From contig JAYKKM010000471.1 in the NCBI GenBank assembly GCA_035772405.1, positions 2,434,501 to 2,498,500 of the forward strand: a stretch of 64,000 bases of DNA. The letters run 5' to 3'. Below the pieces are notes generated by a model that saw only the letters and a list, made by a program, of their open reading frames with translations, made no database searches and had not been told where the DNA came from. Below are positions 1 through 11,798 of the stretch, one piece after another; position 1 is the stretch's first letter, and every line of letters begins with the position of its first letter. The translations under genes were made by a program, and so were the position numbers. Source of the stretch: Chrysogorgia sp. JL179-B06 (taxonomy: Eukaryota > Cnidaria > Anthozoa > Scleralcyonacea > Chrysogorgiidae).

Positions 1-171
1 TTTAAAGCATTTATAGTATTAGGTTTTGCTAAACAAAGTACTCTATTGTTACTTCTCAAATTGTGAGATGTATTACAAGAGATTTTAAACAGGTATCCTA
101 GGTTATTGATTGAGTTACCATAAATTATTTTATTCATCAACAGAGACATTTGGTCGAGACGTAATTTTCGC

Positions 172-320
172 TCTCCATCTGAGTCTCGGTCGCTCAATGG
201 TTAGAGCGTCTCACCGGCAATCAGAAGGTTACAGGTTAGATTCCTATTGCTGAGGATACGAGCTTGACGGTCGTCCATGTATCGTCAGTTTGATTCTTCT
301 TCGAAATATTCCAGGGGACG
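172..320 (+). repeat. tRNA-derived SINE
   Basis: The head resembles a tRNA with box A (gctcaatggttagagcg) and a mutated box B (ggttagattcc), followed by a family body 'gacggtcgtccatgtatcg'. The copy at 42231-42372 shares head and body. The mutated box B and absent acceptor stem argue against a working tRNA. Confidence 0.65.
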
Positions 321-1050
321 TTTTCAGGTAAAAATTTGCATTTTCCTACTATTCAAGAAACAGTGGAAGACGCCTTGAGTCCATGTTCATGAAAAATGCT
401 ATTACAGTATACATGTATGCTCTCATGAGATAAACATGGCGTGAATGACAAAACCAGATTGGCATGACCGCTTTTAATTCCTACTAATAATAAAGATAAA
501 AGGATTCAAGAAAAAGTAAGATGAATTATTCGATCTATTGAACGTCGGCGCGTTAAAGCTGGCCATCAAGATGGCTTATACGTCATATGAAAACCCTTAA
601 TAGTGTGGAAAAATTTTAAAAGAAAAATCTCTTTATCACTTCTGACAAAGTATAAGTATACGTTTTGTTTTCTTGTCAGAGACGTTTAGAGTTCGATTTC
701 CATTTTTCATTGAATACACTATTATGTTTATATGAGATACATAATGCTAGTTTGAGAGTAATCTTTCGTTACTGTCGTGGCTATAGAAGAGTTCCTTAAA
801 ACTTGAGCATATTCAATTCGTCACATTATCACTGTTTGATGAAGTTCGTTGAACTGAATTTCCTGTTTTGCATACGAGTCAAAAACGAAAACACAACAAA
901 TGCAAAAGAGGATAAAAGTTGTTATACAAACTTTATCAAATCAATTTGTCAACTTGAAGAAAAAATGGTCAACATTTTTTCGCAACTCTTCTATTTCCCC
1001 GACAGTAAAGTTAGTTTTATAAAGAGAACGTAATAACAAATGATACACAC
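321..1050. other. Intronic sequence without recognised feature
   Basis: AT-rich sequence. Short open frames here have no family resemblance and look like chance. Confidence 0.5.
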
Positions 1051-1192
1051 CTGCTATACATCCAAATAATTCAAATCTCATGCAAATATTATTTTTCCAG
1101 GACAGCGGAACGATTCGGATGTACGAAGCTTGAACAGTGTTGCTTAACATGTGAATCATGGGATGACTGGCGTGGAGATTACCCTTGAAAAT
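1051..1192 (-). CDS. F5/8C domain 2, third exon
   Basis: This exon encodes the C-terminal third of a coagulation factor 5/8 type C (discoidin) domain. It shows the family signature of a 'YIRIVPLSW' strand followed by a conserved Cys-Met-Arg-x-Glu-Leu-x-Gly-Cys ending. The acceptor follows a T-rich tract ending ctttttag, and the donor is gcag/gtgtgt. The entry phase 0 matches the exon at 1735-1902 and the exit phase is 1. Because it ends in a donor, more exons must follow left of the window. Confidence 0.8.
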
Positions 1193-1734
1193 CTAAAAAG
1201 AAAAATTGCTAACTATTTGTTCCTAAAACGTTTAAAAAATACACAGAGATAAAAAAGTTACACGTGTAAAACATCAATTTTGTACGTCGCTATTAAAATG
1301 ACAAAACTGAGCATGGTGGATTAAAAGGCAAGTTATGACGTCATGGCCTAAAGAGCAACAAATCAGAGCCAAGCATGTGGAATCTATGACGTCAAAAGCA
1401 GTCACGACTCATTCCTTCCAAACTCGGCAATTTTAAAATGCGAATTTTAAACATTACTAAACATTATTAAAGATACAAGTTACAACCATTTAATTTCGAA
1501 AACAAACTTTGCACGATTACTAATTGGCATGATATCTTTAACATTGTTAAAACAAGTTGCGAGCTTATTTTTCATCGGAAAACCACTTTAAATAAGAACG
1601 GTATACTGTCTCTTACAGTTACTGTACTTCATTCAGATGGCTAACAAAATGCCTTTTACCGTATAAAACTATGTATCTACCCATCAGGATCACAAATCAA
1701 AGCAATAAAATATTTTTGAATTTGTTGAACTTAC

Positions 1735-1902
1735 CCTTACAACACCACTTTGCTTGTAGTAAATCCAGCTACTTCCATCACCACTAAATTGGATTTTATA
1801 AGACTTCACATAACTATCTTTTCTGTTGCCAAACGTTTTGATCTTAGTCACTAAATGAACTGATTTCAAGTCAACTTGAATCCATTGTTTTTCATCATTT
1901 GT
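1735..1902 (-). CDS. F5/8C domain 2, second exon
   Basis: The 56 codons encode the middle of an F5/8C domain: 'QWIQVDL', the 'VTKIKTFG' strand, and the 'YKIQFSGDGSSW' segment typical of the family. Acceptor ttgcag and donor agg/gtaagtt are clear. Both ends are phase 0, consistent with joining to 1051-1192. The expected first exon of this domain (around 130-160 bp, starting in phase 1) was not recognised between 1.9 and 7.2 kb. Confidence 0.8.
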
Positions 1903-1959
1903 CTGCAATAAGATATAATGTTTGTTGCAAATGATGTAGAGCACTTGAATGATTTTTCA

Positions 1960-2330
1960 TAACAGGTTCAGTTGGCTTAATACTTAAAGGATATTGGCAA
2001 TAAAAAATAAGCACCTTTTTGATCAAAGTACGTAACCTAAATAGCCGGAATATAGTAGTTTGAGGTTGTACAAATGCTCGTAAAGCGTATTAATTGCACT
2101 GTCAAAGTTGCTAACCTGAATCATTGTCCGCCATCTTGGATGTTTTTTCGATATGCGTATGACGTCACAACATTTGAACCACACCATTTTAAAAAGCAAT
2201 CCGCGGAAACTCGGCTACACATAGAGTAGTTTTATCAGGTTTACCCCGGGTGTAACGTCACCAAATTCCCAGTTAATTAGGCAAAGTATTACAACAAGAT
2301 GGCGGATGACAGGATTGTCTTTGGTCAAAA
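1960..2330 (-). mobile_element. MITE-like element, inverted partner of the copy at 15290-15665
   Basis: Blocks such as 'ccgccatcttggatg', 'atatgcgtatgacgtcac' and 'taaatagccggaatatagta' recur in reverse complement at 15.3-15.7 kb, with the same order and diverged by point changes. No coding capacity is seen. Confidence 0.65.
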
Positions 2331-2521
2331 TTAGTGCTGTTGTTTTGTACCAGAGTAGTTTTGCTCATCCCCATGGGCTTAACGAACGATTTTCTTTTAT
2401 TTAATCGCTCTGAAGTCGTCGTTTTTGTCTAGCAAGGGCAGACAAAATACTGGCTTCTCACATTTCTTTGTTTTTTTTCACCTGCACTTATTAATATTCC
2501 TTTGCATAGTCTGTTTAGTGA

Positions 2522-3015
2522 TTGACGTTAAAAATAGCAAATTACTTTCCTACTTTTACATCTCATAAGTTTCACTCAGTTCCCATTTCACTTATGTTTC
2601 ACTCAAGTTCAGTTGGCTTTTACTTAACTAAAGATAATTATAACGATGATGTTGACAAACACGTCGCCCGACATTTTAATACTGCCAATCACTCGATATT
2701 CGGACATGAAAGTTATATGTTAGAGGTATCTTACCCATTTACCGGTGGGAATGAAAAACGTCTCATAACTGATTTTCATTGGCTTGTTTACTGATAGACG
2801 TTAAAAGTAGAAAATGACTTTCCTACTTTTACATCTCATTAATTATTTTGTTGGCTTATTTTTGTCACATGATTATTTTACATATATAAAAATTTCACTC
2901 AGGTTTCACTTAAAACGTCACACGAAGGGTCTTCACGCGAAACGTCAGACCTCCTACACACCTTCGGCAGTACACCAACCATTTAGAGTATTCGATTTGT
3001 ATTCTTTAGAAGAAG
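2522..3015 (+). mobile_element. Penelope-like element fragment (GIY-YIG 3' region)
   Basis: The frame around 2640-2720 reads 'DKHVARHFNTANHS', the conserved end of the Penelope GIY-YIG endonuclease. Downstream, 'cgaaacgtcagacctcctacacac' and 'cggcagtacaccaacc' recur at 12.65-12.72 kb and 33.23-33.31 kb. A direct repeat of 'gacgttaaaa(a/g)tag' about 270 bases apart suggests a tandem or rearranged copy. Confidence 0.6.
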
Positions 3016-3366
3016 CGCACCAGTAGTCTAAATGAAGATGCTGCTCGCTAGCTAGGTAATTGGATAGAGGATAGTAGAATAAGACGCGCAAAACATGAGG
3101 AAATACGTACGCCACGTAGTGTATCAAGTTGATAGCACAACGAACATTAATTGGCTTCTATGCTAACAATAAAATAACTCGTGTAACTATCGTCCTTGAA
3201 CGTCAACTATCCGCAAACAATTCCAACTCATTGGGGTATTATTAAGCGTATTTGCTGGGAATTATATATCTCTCTGTCAAAGAAAAACGAACTGTGCTCT
3301 TTTTATATTGCATGTATTAGATCTTTGTGAGACATACCACTTTAGTTTACCAGACTGAGAGTACGT

Positions 3367-3660
3367 ATGCAATCAGCTCGAACGGATACAAAAGAGAGCA
3401 TTATATATCCTAATTCGTCGTACGACGAAGCTCTAGACTTAGCCCATTTAATAACGCTTAAGAGTTTTATCTATTTGTATTATTTGTCTTATTTGTATTA
3501 TTATTTTTATCTATTTGTAAAAAAACATTTCCGTGATATCTTAAATAATAAGTCGCATAAGTTAAACTGCTTACTTTCATCCGAAAGAAATTTTAGATAT
3601 AAGTTGAGACGAAGTACACAATATGCTGTACCAAGGGTTAAAGCTCCCTTTTCGTCCTAA
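3367..3660 (+). mobile_element. LINE 3' fragment
   Basis: The open frame has the layout of CR1/L2-like reverse-transcriptase C termini: 'YDEALDLAHLITL', 'KHFRDILNNKSHKLNCLL', then 'NFRYKLRRSTQYAVPRVK'. A Tyr/Leu-rich low-complexity stretch interrupts it. It is clearly decayed. Confidence 0.55.
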
Positions 3661-3796
3661 CTGGAGTGATCGACCAAAAAATGAAGTTACAAAACATAGT
3701 TACATGTTTAATCATGTAAAATCATGTAACAGCTATAATTAGCATGTGATGACGTTTTTGAGGAATATCAGTAAGTATATAGTGGACAGGGTGGTC

Positions 3797-4437
3797 TCAA
3801 AAACTATTGGCTATTGATGTCTAACGCCATGCAGTGTCTCAATTAAGACACGAAAACTATTGGATATTGATGTCTAACGCCACGCAGTGTCTCTATAAGA
3901 TACGAAAACTATTGGATATTGATGTCTAACGCCATGCAGTGTCTCAATTAAGATACGAAAACTATTGGATATTGATGTCTAACGCCACGCAGTGTCTCTA
4001 TAAGATACGAAAAACTATTGGATATTGATGTCTAACGCCATGCAGTGTCTCAATTAAGATACGAAAAACTATTGGATATTGATGTCTAACGCCATGCAGT
4101 GTCCTCTATAAGATACGAAAACTATTGGATATTGATGTCTAACGCCATGCAGTGTCTCAATTAAGATACGAAAACTATTGGATATTGATGTCTAACGCCA
4201 TGCAGTGTCTCTATAAGATACGAAAACTATTGGATATTGATGTCTAACGCCATGCAGTGTCTCAATTAAGATACGAAAACTATTGGATATTGATGTCTAA
4301 CGCCATGCAGTGTCTCTATAAGATACGAAAACTATTGGATATTGATGTCTAACGCCATGCAGTGTCTCAATTAAGATACGAAAACTATTGGATATTGATG
4401 TCTAACGCCATGCAGTGTCTCAATTAAGATACGAAAA
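3797..4437. repeat. Tandem array, 12 units of about 52 bp in alternating A/B order
   Basis: Each unit starts 'aaaactattggatattgatg' and continues 'tctaacgccatgcagtgtct'. It ends either 'caattaagatacg' (A) or 'ctataagatacg' (B). The order is A-B repeated five times, then A-A, giving a higher-order period of about 105 bases. Units differ by only a few bases, so the array is young or homogenised. Confidence 0.9.
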
Positions 4438-5039
4438 TTAGAAATAGCTGCAAGAAAAAGCCAAGATTTGTATAGAAATTAATTATATTTGGTATAGATC
4501 ACCACCAGAAATATATTTTAAGAATTGACGAACGGCCTATTGGACGAAAGCCTTCGGTCGAAATTACGTAACACTTCATAATCACTATTTTAGCGATACG
4601 TTAGAGTTTTGTATTCATGCTTTAAACCGCGTGCTTACTAGTTTGGTATCTATTATAGACATATCTTAGTATTATTAAAGTGACCACTGAAAGATATTAC
4701 ATGACCGTGTGGAGATACGAATTTCATCTTCGAATGTTTGTAATATCTATATACATATACAATATTATACAATACAATTTTATTGATCCCTTTTTGAACA
4801 GAAAAGCTATTTACAGATAAATTTAAATTTGTAGGAATACTGGCCACCAGAAATAACCAAAAGGTTAAAAATGCCTAGAGGTCAGTCAGAGGTGTAATAA
4901 TATTAAAGAGTAAATAAAGGTCACAAAGCAATACATACATATAGAAACACAAAGAACCACGTTGATTCAAATAATAACTACAGTAATATCTTGAAAAACA
5001 AGTTTATCACCTTCATGAAAGTATTACAAATATGGAAAT
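4438..5039. other. Intronic sequence without recognised feature
   Basis: AT-rich sequence. No exon, TIR or element end was recognised. Confidence 0.45.
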
Positions 5040-5330
5040 TCAATAGTGCTCTAAGAAGCTTTGCTTATATTTGAATTTAAATAATGCCATTGAGTAGGAC
5101 TTGATGTCCTCATCAATAGAATTCCACACTGTTGGACCTTGAAATCTAATATTAAAAATTCCATAATTTGTTCTTACTTTTGGAAGATAATAAGATTGTT
5201 TAGCAGCAAGCCTAGTATTATGTTTATGAATCTTATTCACACTAGTGAAGAAATTATGAAAGACTGATGGCAGTAAATGATTGAAATTTGTACATAAAAA
5301 TTGAAATACGAAGAGTAACAAGGTCAAAAA
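5040..5330 (-). mobile_element. LINE reverse-transcriptase 3' end
   Basis: The minus frame reads 'HKHNTRLAAKQSYYLPKVRT' and 'NIRFQGPTVWNSIDEDIKS', typical of CR1/L2-like LINE C termini. Only the last about 95 codons remain. Confidence 0.7.
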
Positions 5331-5482
5331 ACTTTATAATATTTAAATATCTGAACAATGGACTTGAGTGTTGATCAAATCTTGAAAATGTCATAATTCG
5401 TACCGTCTTTTTTTGAAACATATAATAGCATATAATATAAAATTTGCAACATATACTATAGCCATAATGATGTTTTCACATG

Positions 5483-5552
5483 CCAAGATAAAAATTATAT
5501 CTCACTGCTCACAGTGCAGATATAATTTTTATCTACATATAAAATATTTTTT
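5483..5552. repeat. Short hairpin
   Basis: 'agataaaaattatatctcac' faces 'gtgcagatataatttttatct', leaving a small loop. It is probably a minimal palindromic MITE. Confidence 0.55.
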
Positions 5553-5744
5553 TCTGAATAGCGAAAAACCTATTATTTAACCTATTTTTAATTTCATTAT
5601 TTAATATCCATATAATAATAAAATTTATACGAATTACAAAGTATAAAAGGAGAGTATAAAAGTATAAAAGGAGAATTGAGGACAAAGTGTAGCAGGCGTT
5701 TAGGGGTTGGGGAGGGCCGGGGCGGATGGAACACCTGCATGAAA

Positions 5745-5959
5745 GGGGAAGGCTAAAAGGGATGACTCAAAAGGACCTTTCTGTTTTTTTTCTGTTTTTT
5801 ATTTTTAGTTAGGTTATGGTTAGCTACGGTTAGGGCTAGGTTTAAGGTTAGGATCAAGGTTATGGTTAGGGTTAGGGGATTAGGATTGAGATTAGGGTTA
5901 GGATTAGTATTTCTAAAAAATGTGAATGTCCTTTTGAGTCATCCCTTTTAGCCTTCACC
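5745..5959. mobile_element. hAT-type MITE nested in a transposon TIR, with TTAGGG-like core
   Basis: The TIRs read 'gaaggctaaaagggatgact' at both ends. The flanking 8-mers gcatgaaa (5737-5744) and gcacgaaa (5960-5967) are a near-perfect 8-bp target duplication, the hAT-type length. The core (about 5810-5915) is a run of ttaggg/gttagg/gttatgg variants. Confidence 0.75.
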
Positions 5960-6158
5960 GCACGAAAGACCCATGTTTTTGGATTTCTACGTCCACCAGA
6001 AGACGCTAAATTCTGATTGGCTAACTCAACTCATTAGTATTCAGGGGTTTCCTGTCAGGAAATAAACATTTAAAAATGGCTACTTTAGAAAAACCGCGTT
6101 GGTAGATGATTTTCTTTCGAAAGCTTTAACCGATCTTCAGTTCGTTGCTGGTCGTAGC

Positions 6159-6251
6159 TTTAAATTAAAACAGGAACAAAAAGTGGCAACGAGGGAGCTG
6201 CTTGGAAAATATGTTTTGATGGTATTACTAACGGGATTTGGCAGAGTTTGA
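6159..6251 (+). pseudogene. RecQ-like helicase motif I relic
   Basis: The frame reads 'LKQEQKVATRELLGKYVL' then 'MVLLTGFGRV' and stop. It aligns by eye to the 'LKPEQ ... VLPTGFGKS' region of RecQ-type helicases, but the P-loop Lys is Arg and the Pro is Leu, and it ends at a stop. It is a dead fragment of a transposon-borne or captured helicase. Confidence 0.55.
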
Positions 6252-7235
6252 TTATGGATTTAGTAGATTTACCTACCAGACGTTCGTGCGAGCGCGTGAT
6301 TATCAGTCGGCAAGGGAAGCAGCTATTATTGTGATTTCTCTCTTGTCCTTGTCTTCAGGTGTTTCAACAGTGCTCTCGGCTGGGCCTTCGGAGAATTCCT
6401 TCGACGTTTCAGAATAAAGAGACTTACGGCTACACATATAAATAGTCTTGCCTATGAAATTTCTTGGCCAAATTCCATTCTGGAGTTACGGTGTTCGGTA
6501 GTCAGATGTCGCTTCATTCTATCAGGGTTATTAATGTTATCGGTTGGTGGAACTAGGCTGTCTCCTTCTCTCGCATGTGTTAATACTGATTTAATAAAGT
6601 TATAAAGTTCAAAAGCATTTCTTATTTTTTCTGCCGCAAGACCTACAAAGCCGCTCGGACAAAGTTTTACTGCGTAGTAATGCAAAGCCGATTGATTCAC
6701 AAGCCTCAGCCAGAATCAACTCTGTGCTTCCATGTCTACACGACTGCTTGAATAAATTTGCAAAATAAATCTTGTTTCCACCAGATGCATGCAAGATTTT
6801 TACGGAGTTTCAGACATGGATATTTCACGATTCGGCCCGAAGTGAAATGTTTTAATCATTGAGGAAAGCCCGCTAGTCGCTGCAGATTGGTTGTTTTTGA
6901 CAGTTCATGTGGGCGGAAATCCAAAAACATGGGTCTTTTGTGCAGGCGTTCCATCCCCTCCCCATTTCGCCTTTCCGCTTCCCCCCTCCCCTTAACGCCG
7001 CCACACAGGCTAAGTGTAACTTACCGCGGCACACCATCCGTTTCCCGCTGGTCTGGCTTGACGTGGTTCATACGTTGGATATTTGGCAGATTTTGCTACG
7101 ATCGAGTCATCGGCGATGCGCCCAAATGTCATCCCCAAAATACTCTGACAAACTTTAAGAAAGAGACGTGTTATTATTGGATGATAAATTCCTATGCAAA
7201 TTTCAGAATTTGACAGATTATTGTATAATTCCTAC

Positions 7236-7380
7236 CATATGCACAACCATTAAGTCCAACTCTCATGCAAATTTGTTCTCCTTCCCACGTTATGGGTATT
7301 ATGGCGATGCCTGATGCTTTAATTGGATGATCGAGTTTTTTCGTAACCCGGCTTTTACTGTCCATGTTCGCAAAGAAGAC
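7236..7380 (-). CDS. F5/8C domain 1, third exon
   Basis: Read on the minus strand, this 145-base exon follows a tttccacag acceptor and ends in a g/gtagga donor. It encodes the F5/8C ending with 'IAIIPITWEGEQICMRVGL' and a closing Gly-Cys pair. Entry is phase 0 and exit is phase 1, exactly as in the homologous exon at 1051-1192. With 13419-13576 and 11799-11945 it makes 450 bases, a complete 150-residue domain. Confidence 0.78.
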
Positions 7381-7508
7381 CTGTGGAAAATCAACAACTA
7401 AATCAAAAACAACTTCTTGACGGTTACGACGCGGTTACACTGAAAAACAAGAGTCGTTTTGATTCCTTTTAAATAATCGTTTTTGTATCTACTGCGCCTG
7501 TTGGGAAG

Positions 7509-7797
<289 letters not shown>

Positions 7798-7812
7798 AGT
7801 AGGTGAATTACT

Positions 7813-8049
7813 GCACGAAAAAATGGATTTACTCAAATTTACAATATGCGCAAATATGGAGAAAATTTATTGAAATATTATATTTACCATAGGAGTAAAC
7901 TTGGTAAATGCCGCATTTACTCACTTTTGAGCAAATATGAAGCAAATGCGGCATTTACCATGTTTGCTCATATAGTAAATGTAACATTTGAATAAATTTG
8001 CTCCATATTTGCGCAGTTGTAAATTTGAGTAAATCCATTTTTTCATGCG
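7813..8049. mobile_element. Palindromic MITE between two microsatellites
   Basis: 'aaaatggatttactcaaatt' to 'gcgcaaatatgg' on the left is mirrored by 'ccatatttgcgc' to 'aatttgagtaaatccatttt' on the right. The arms are about 110 bases. (AAGT)n lies on both sides, so the element inserted into, or was dispersed with, the microsatellite. Confidence 0.75.
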
Positions 8050-8056
8050 TATAAGT

Positions 8057-8290
<234 letters not shown>

Positions 8291-8793
8291 GAACAACTAA
8301 CTTGTCGTGGCAACAAACTTAAATATAGCCGTAAGCAACGTATATATACCATGGTAATTGGTAATAATCTTCGAACGTTCTGAAACTGCTTATATATATA
8401 AACACATTTACCAAAATATAACAATGGCGTAATGTTGGAGCAAAGGAAAAGAAAAAAGAGATGAGTTCTTAGAAGAACTGTTTAAAGACGAGAAAATAAT
8501 AGGCTTAAGAGAAAAGAGCACGATGCATTTCGGCAGACAACTTATCAAGTGCTACGTCTGCTAACTAATCATCGAAAGTGACTTATACGTCATCTCCGCA
8601 TGAGCGGGGATGATTAGCTAAAATAATGACATATTGAAAACAAAATATTTTTGTTTGCATAAATAAGGATCTGAAAGCTTAATATGGACAGATTCATTAC
8701 CTTTAATTGAAAGGAAGAGCGGCATTTTGAAATCATTCTAAAGTTCGTTACTCTCACAATAGGTTTCAGCGCATTGTTCGTTCCATGGACAAT

Positions 8794-8836
<43 letters not shown>

Positions 8837-10020
8837 TTCTTTATTGCCTCCATATTTGAAGATACAAAATAATATAAAATAAAAATAAATTAGCATACAG
8901 TATATTACATCTTTTTGTTATTTTTTTAAAATAAAGAACTAATCATAAATATCTATCAATATAACTAACTGTTTTAATTGTCTCAGAGATATACTCTGCA
9001 ACCCCAAAATAAAATTGTTTTATCAGATCTCTTCTGTGTTCTTGCAGTGTCCCCACGTCTCCAAAGAGAGTATATAACAGGCTGTCATCATCCAACATAT
9101 TCAAGCTTAGCTGAAATTTCTATAGGCAGACAATCTGTCAACCAATTCCAAAATCGTTCTCTTATTACAATTGTTTGTTGACAATAAAGCATAGCGTGCT
9201 TGACAACATTTTTAAAATTCCGGCCACAAGAATTACAAAACATATCTTTGTCATTTCCATTGAACCGCACACCAGCAACAAGGAATGATCCACAAAGGAT
9301 ATTGACAATTGTGCACACATGTTCCTTCATTAAACTATTATCTTGTGCTAGTTTTAACCACATACTAGGTGCCAAATTTTTAACGACATATTGGTATAAC
9401 TGAAGTCCTGGCTTGCTTCGAATCTTTAATTTCCATGCCTGAAATCTCTGAATTTCTAATATTCTCAGTTACCAACCTTTTTCCATTCAGATTTACTTGG
9501 AAAATATCCAGATTTCAAAAATTCATCCATGTGTCTCCACAAGTCATATTTCTCTAAAACTATTACGACATCAGGTATAAACCCTGTAATTTTATGTGGA
9601 TTCCATTTCCACCTTATCAATCGTAACATGAAAATTCTACGATAAGTACAATGCTCACTTGCTGAAATGAATCGTCTCAAGAACATAAGTTTACGTTTAT
9701 CAATTTCAGCTTCAACAGACCAAACGCCAAGCAACCCACGTGCAGCAGATCCTGATGTTCCACTCAATAAGCCTAAACATATCCTGACAAAAATATTTTG
9801 CACCTTTTCCAATTTTTTTAGTCCAGTTCGTTTGAGTCTCCATAATTCAGCTCCATATAACATTTTCGGTAGACCAATTCTTTTCCATAATTTGATAGCC
9901 ACCAGGGGGTTGATTCCATTTATCCTGCAGCCCATGTTAGCTAAACCAATACCAGAACTCTGGCCCGACCTGGCTGCTTCTAAAAACGGCTGTAGGCTGT
10001 TATTATCTACATGCCATATT
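8794..10020 (-). mobile_element. LINE 3' portion with (TTAC)n tail
   Basis: Minus frames encode the C-terminal region of a non-LTR reverse transcriptase: 'GLPKMLYGAELWRLKRTGL' and 'GVWSVEAEIDKRKLMFLRR' at 9465-9935. A Cys-x2-Cys..His..Cys knuckle ('MFCNSCGRNF', 'HAMLYC') lies at 9088-9375. The 3' end reads 'ggaggcaataaagaatttta' and then (cttac)n at 8794-8833, so the tetranucleotide is the element's own tail. Frameshifts separate the pieces. Confidence 0.75.
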
Positions 10021-10087
10021 TTAAGTAAGTAAGTAAGTAAGTAAGTAAGTGAGTGAGTGAGTAAGTAAGTAAGTAAGTAAGTAAGTA
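10021..10087. repeat. (AAGT)n microsatellite
   Basis: A short AAGT/GAGT run separates the minus-strand LINE from the plus-strand LINE that begins at 10.09 kb. Confidence 0.9.
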
Positions 10088-11515
10088 GTATGCGGGTATT
10101 AATATACCTCAGGGAGTTTGACGCCCCTGCCTTGCAGAGTTGTAAACCATTTCCTTATGGTATAGGCTCTTGACAGAACCGAAGGCTAAGGGAGCAAACC
10201 CTAACAGAAAAACATGTTAATGTGGCAGCATGATCAAGAGCGGCTGATGAATGGAACTCCCAACATCTCCCGATCAGCCACTGCAGGGACTAATAGTTTG
10301 CGCCTGTCTTGACGTGTTCTTGCCGGCGTGAGAAATCTATTAGCTCCCCGAGAGAGTGCTACTGGTAACTTGCAAAAGCCAGCAGCACTTCAACAATCTT
10401 GCAAGCAGCTTTCATGAAATGTACAACCGCACGAAATACCATACCGGATCGGTCGTCGCCCGGGTTACCAAGGACCGCGCTGCTCGATTTCATCTTCCGT
10501 CGACAGTGAAAAATCAGCTAGGAAGAAGAACACAACTACAACTACTGACAATTTCTCAATGGAACGTCAGGACCCTTCTCGACCGAGAAGCAGTCTGTCG
10601 ACCGGAAAGACGTACTGCACTAGAATAGCAATGGAACTCGACAAGTATACAACATCAACATCGCCGCCCTATGCGAAACAAGGCTCTTAGAGTCTGGTAG
10701 CCTCAATGACATGGAATACTCTTTCTTCTGGAGTGGCAAATGCAAAGGAAGAGAAGGGAGGCTGGAGTTGGCTTTGCTATCAAGAAATACATCTTGAAAA
10801 CGCTGACAGAAATGCCAAAACCCAGTAAGTGACAGAATCATGATGATGAGACTCCCTCTAAGCAAGGATAACTTTGCCACAATTATTAGTGTGTATGCTC
10901 CAACAATGACAAACCTGGACGATAACAAGGAGGCATTCTACAACCAGCTGACAAGTACGCTTAAAGACATCCCTCGTAACGATAAGCTGCTGTTGATCGG
11001 TTGATCCATGACCTCTGGTCATGGGCAAACATGGGTTCGGAAAACGCAACTCAAATGGCGAACTTCTACTGGCTCTGTGCTCTGAGTTCGAACTGATTGT
11101 GACGAACTCCATGTTTAAACAGAAGGATGAAACGCAAGACCACCTGGATGCATCCTCGTTTCCGGTCACTGGCATATGATCGACTTCATCATCACGAGAT
11201 GTCGGGATAAGATGGACATCCACAGTACCCAAGTCATGCGTGGAGCTAACTGCTGGACCGATCACCAGATGCTGAGATCAAAGGTGGCATTCCGAATTCG
11301 CCAAAAGCATAACAGTCAAGGGACCAGAAAACCGACGAAACTAAACACAGCAAAACGGTACACTATCAGCTTCGAGCATGGCATGGACAACGCTCTCGCC
11401 CATCGGGTGGAGAAGGAAAACTCAACACCAGACGAGGAATGGGCAACTCTACAGCAGGTTGTGTACAACACAGCTAAAACATCTCTTGGCAAGCCAGACA
11501 TATATATAACGACTG
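10088..11515 (+). mobile_element. RTE/CFDP2-like LINE 5' part with broken endonuclease
   Basis: Scattered plus frames give APE-type endonuclease motifs: 'ISQWNVRTLLD' (about 10550), 'NIAALCETRLLESG' (10650), 'ISVYAPTMTN' (10885), and 'IDFIITRCRDK' with 'CWTDHQMLRSKV' (11180-11290). The catalytic Asn, Glu, Tyr and Asp-His signatures are recognisable, but several frameshifts and a stop break the ORF. Sequence ends before the reverse transcriptase. Confidence 0.75.
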
Positions 11516-11798
11516 TTGATGTAGGGATTCCCTCATGAAGTTAGAATTGCCATCATTCCTCACGAATACTGTAAACGCTATTTCTAACCTTTCCTCGTTA
11601 CTACTAACCAACAATATTTATGAGGGATATTTGGAAAGCTAAGCGTTTCTCTTGAAGCAATAATATACACCTTCATTTTACTAATTGGTTTCTCTCATCT
11701 ACGACCCTTATTACCATGCAGTTATAAGAAAAAAAATAGAAAATGTTCGTATAATTTTTAGCAGCATTTGGTAGTGGTAGTCGATTGCTGTATCTTAC

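Larger units (their letters stand above)
5689..7011. mobile_element. DNA transposon remnant with TIRs and a RecQ-like helicase relic
   Basis: The left end ('gcaggcgtttaggggttgggg ... gatggaacacctgca', then 'gaaagacccatgtttttgga') is the inverted counterpart of 6905-7011 ('tccaaaaacatgggtctttt', 'gcaggcgttccatcccctcc'). Inside lies a helicase motif I relic at 6159-6251. The class is not assigned. The left TIR is split by the MITE at 5745-5959. Confidence 0.6.

Noticed and set aside
479..512. Coordinates of the HNH/zinc-like segment finding
   Set aside because: The numbers 479-512 in that finding are polymerase residue numbers, not window bases; nothing is claimed for window bases 479-512.
803..1033. 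Small plus-strand frame at 803-1033
   Set aside because: No domain, no splice or promoter context, and AT-rich chance composition; not supported as a gene.
3797..4437. Regularly spaced repeats resembling a CRISPR array
   Set aside because: Units are contiguous with no unique spacers, in an animal genome; it is a satellite-like tandem array.
5810..5915. Telomere (TTAGGG)n
   Set aside because: Units are irregular, short, and enclosed between MITE TIRs with an 8-bp target duplication; not a chromosome end.
10620..11501. Minus-strand frames at 10620-11501
   Set aside because: They are antisense to the LINE endonuclease fragments, whose motifs are on the plus strand.
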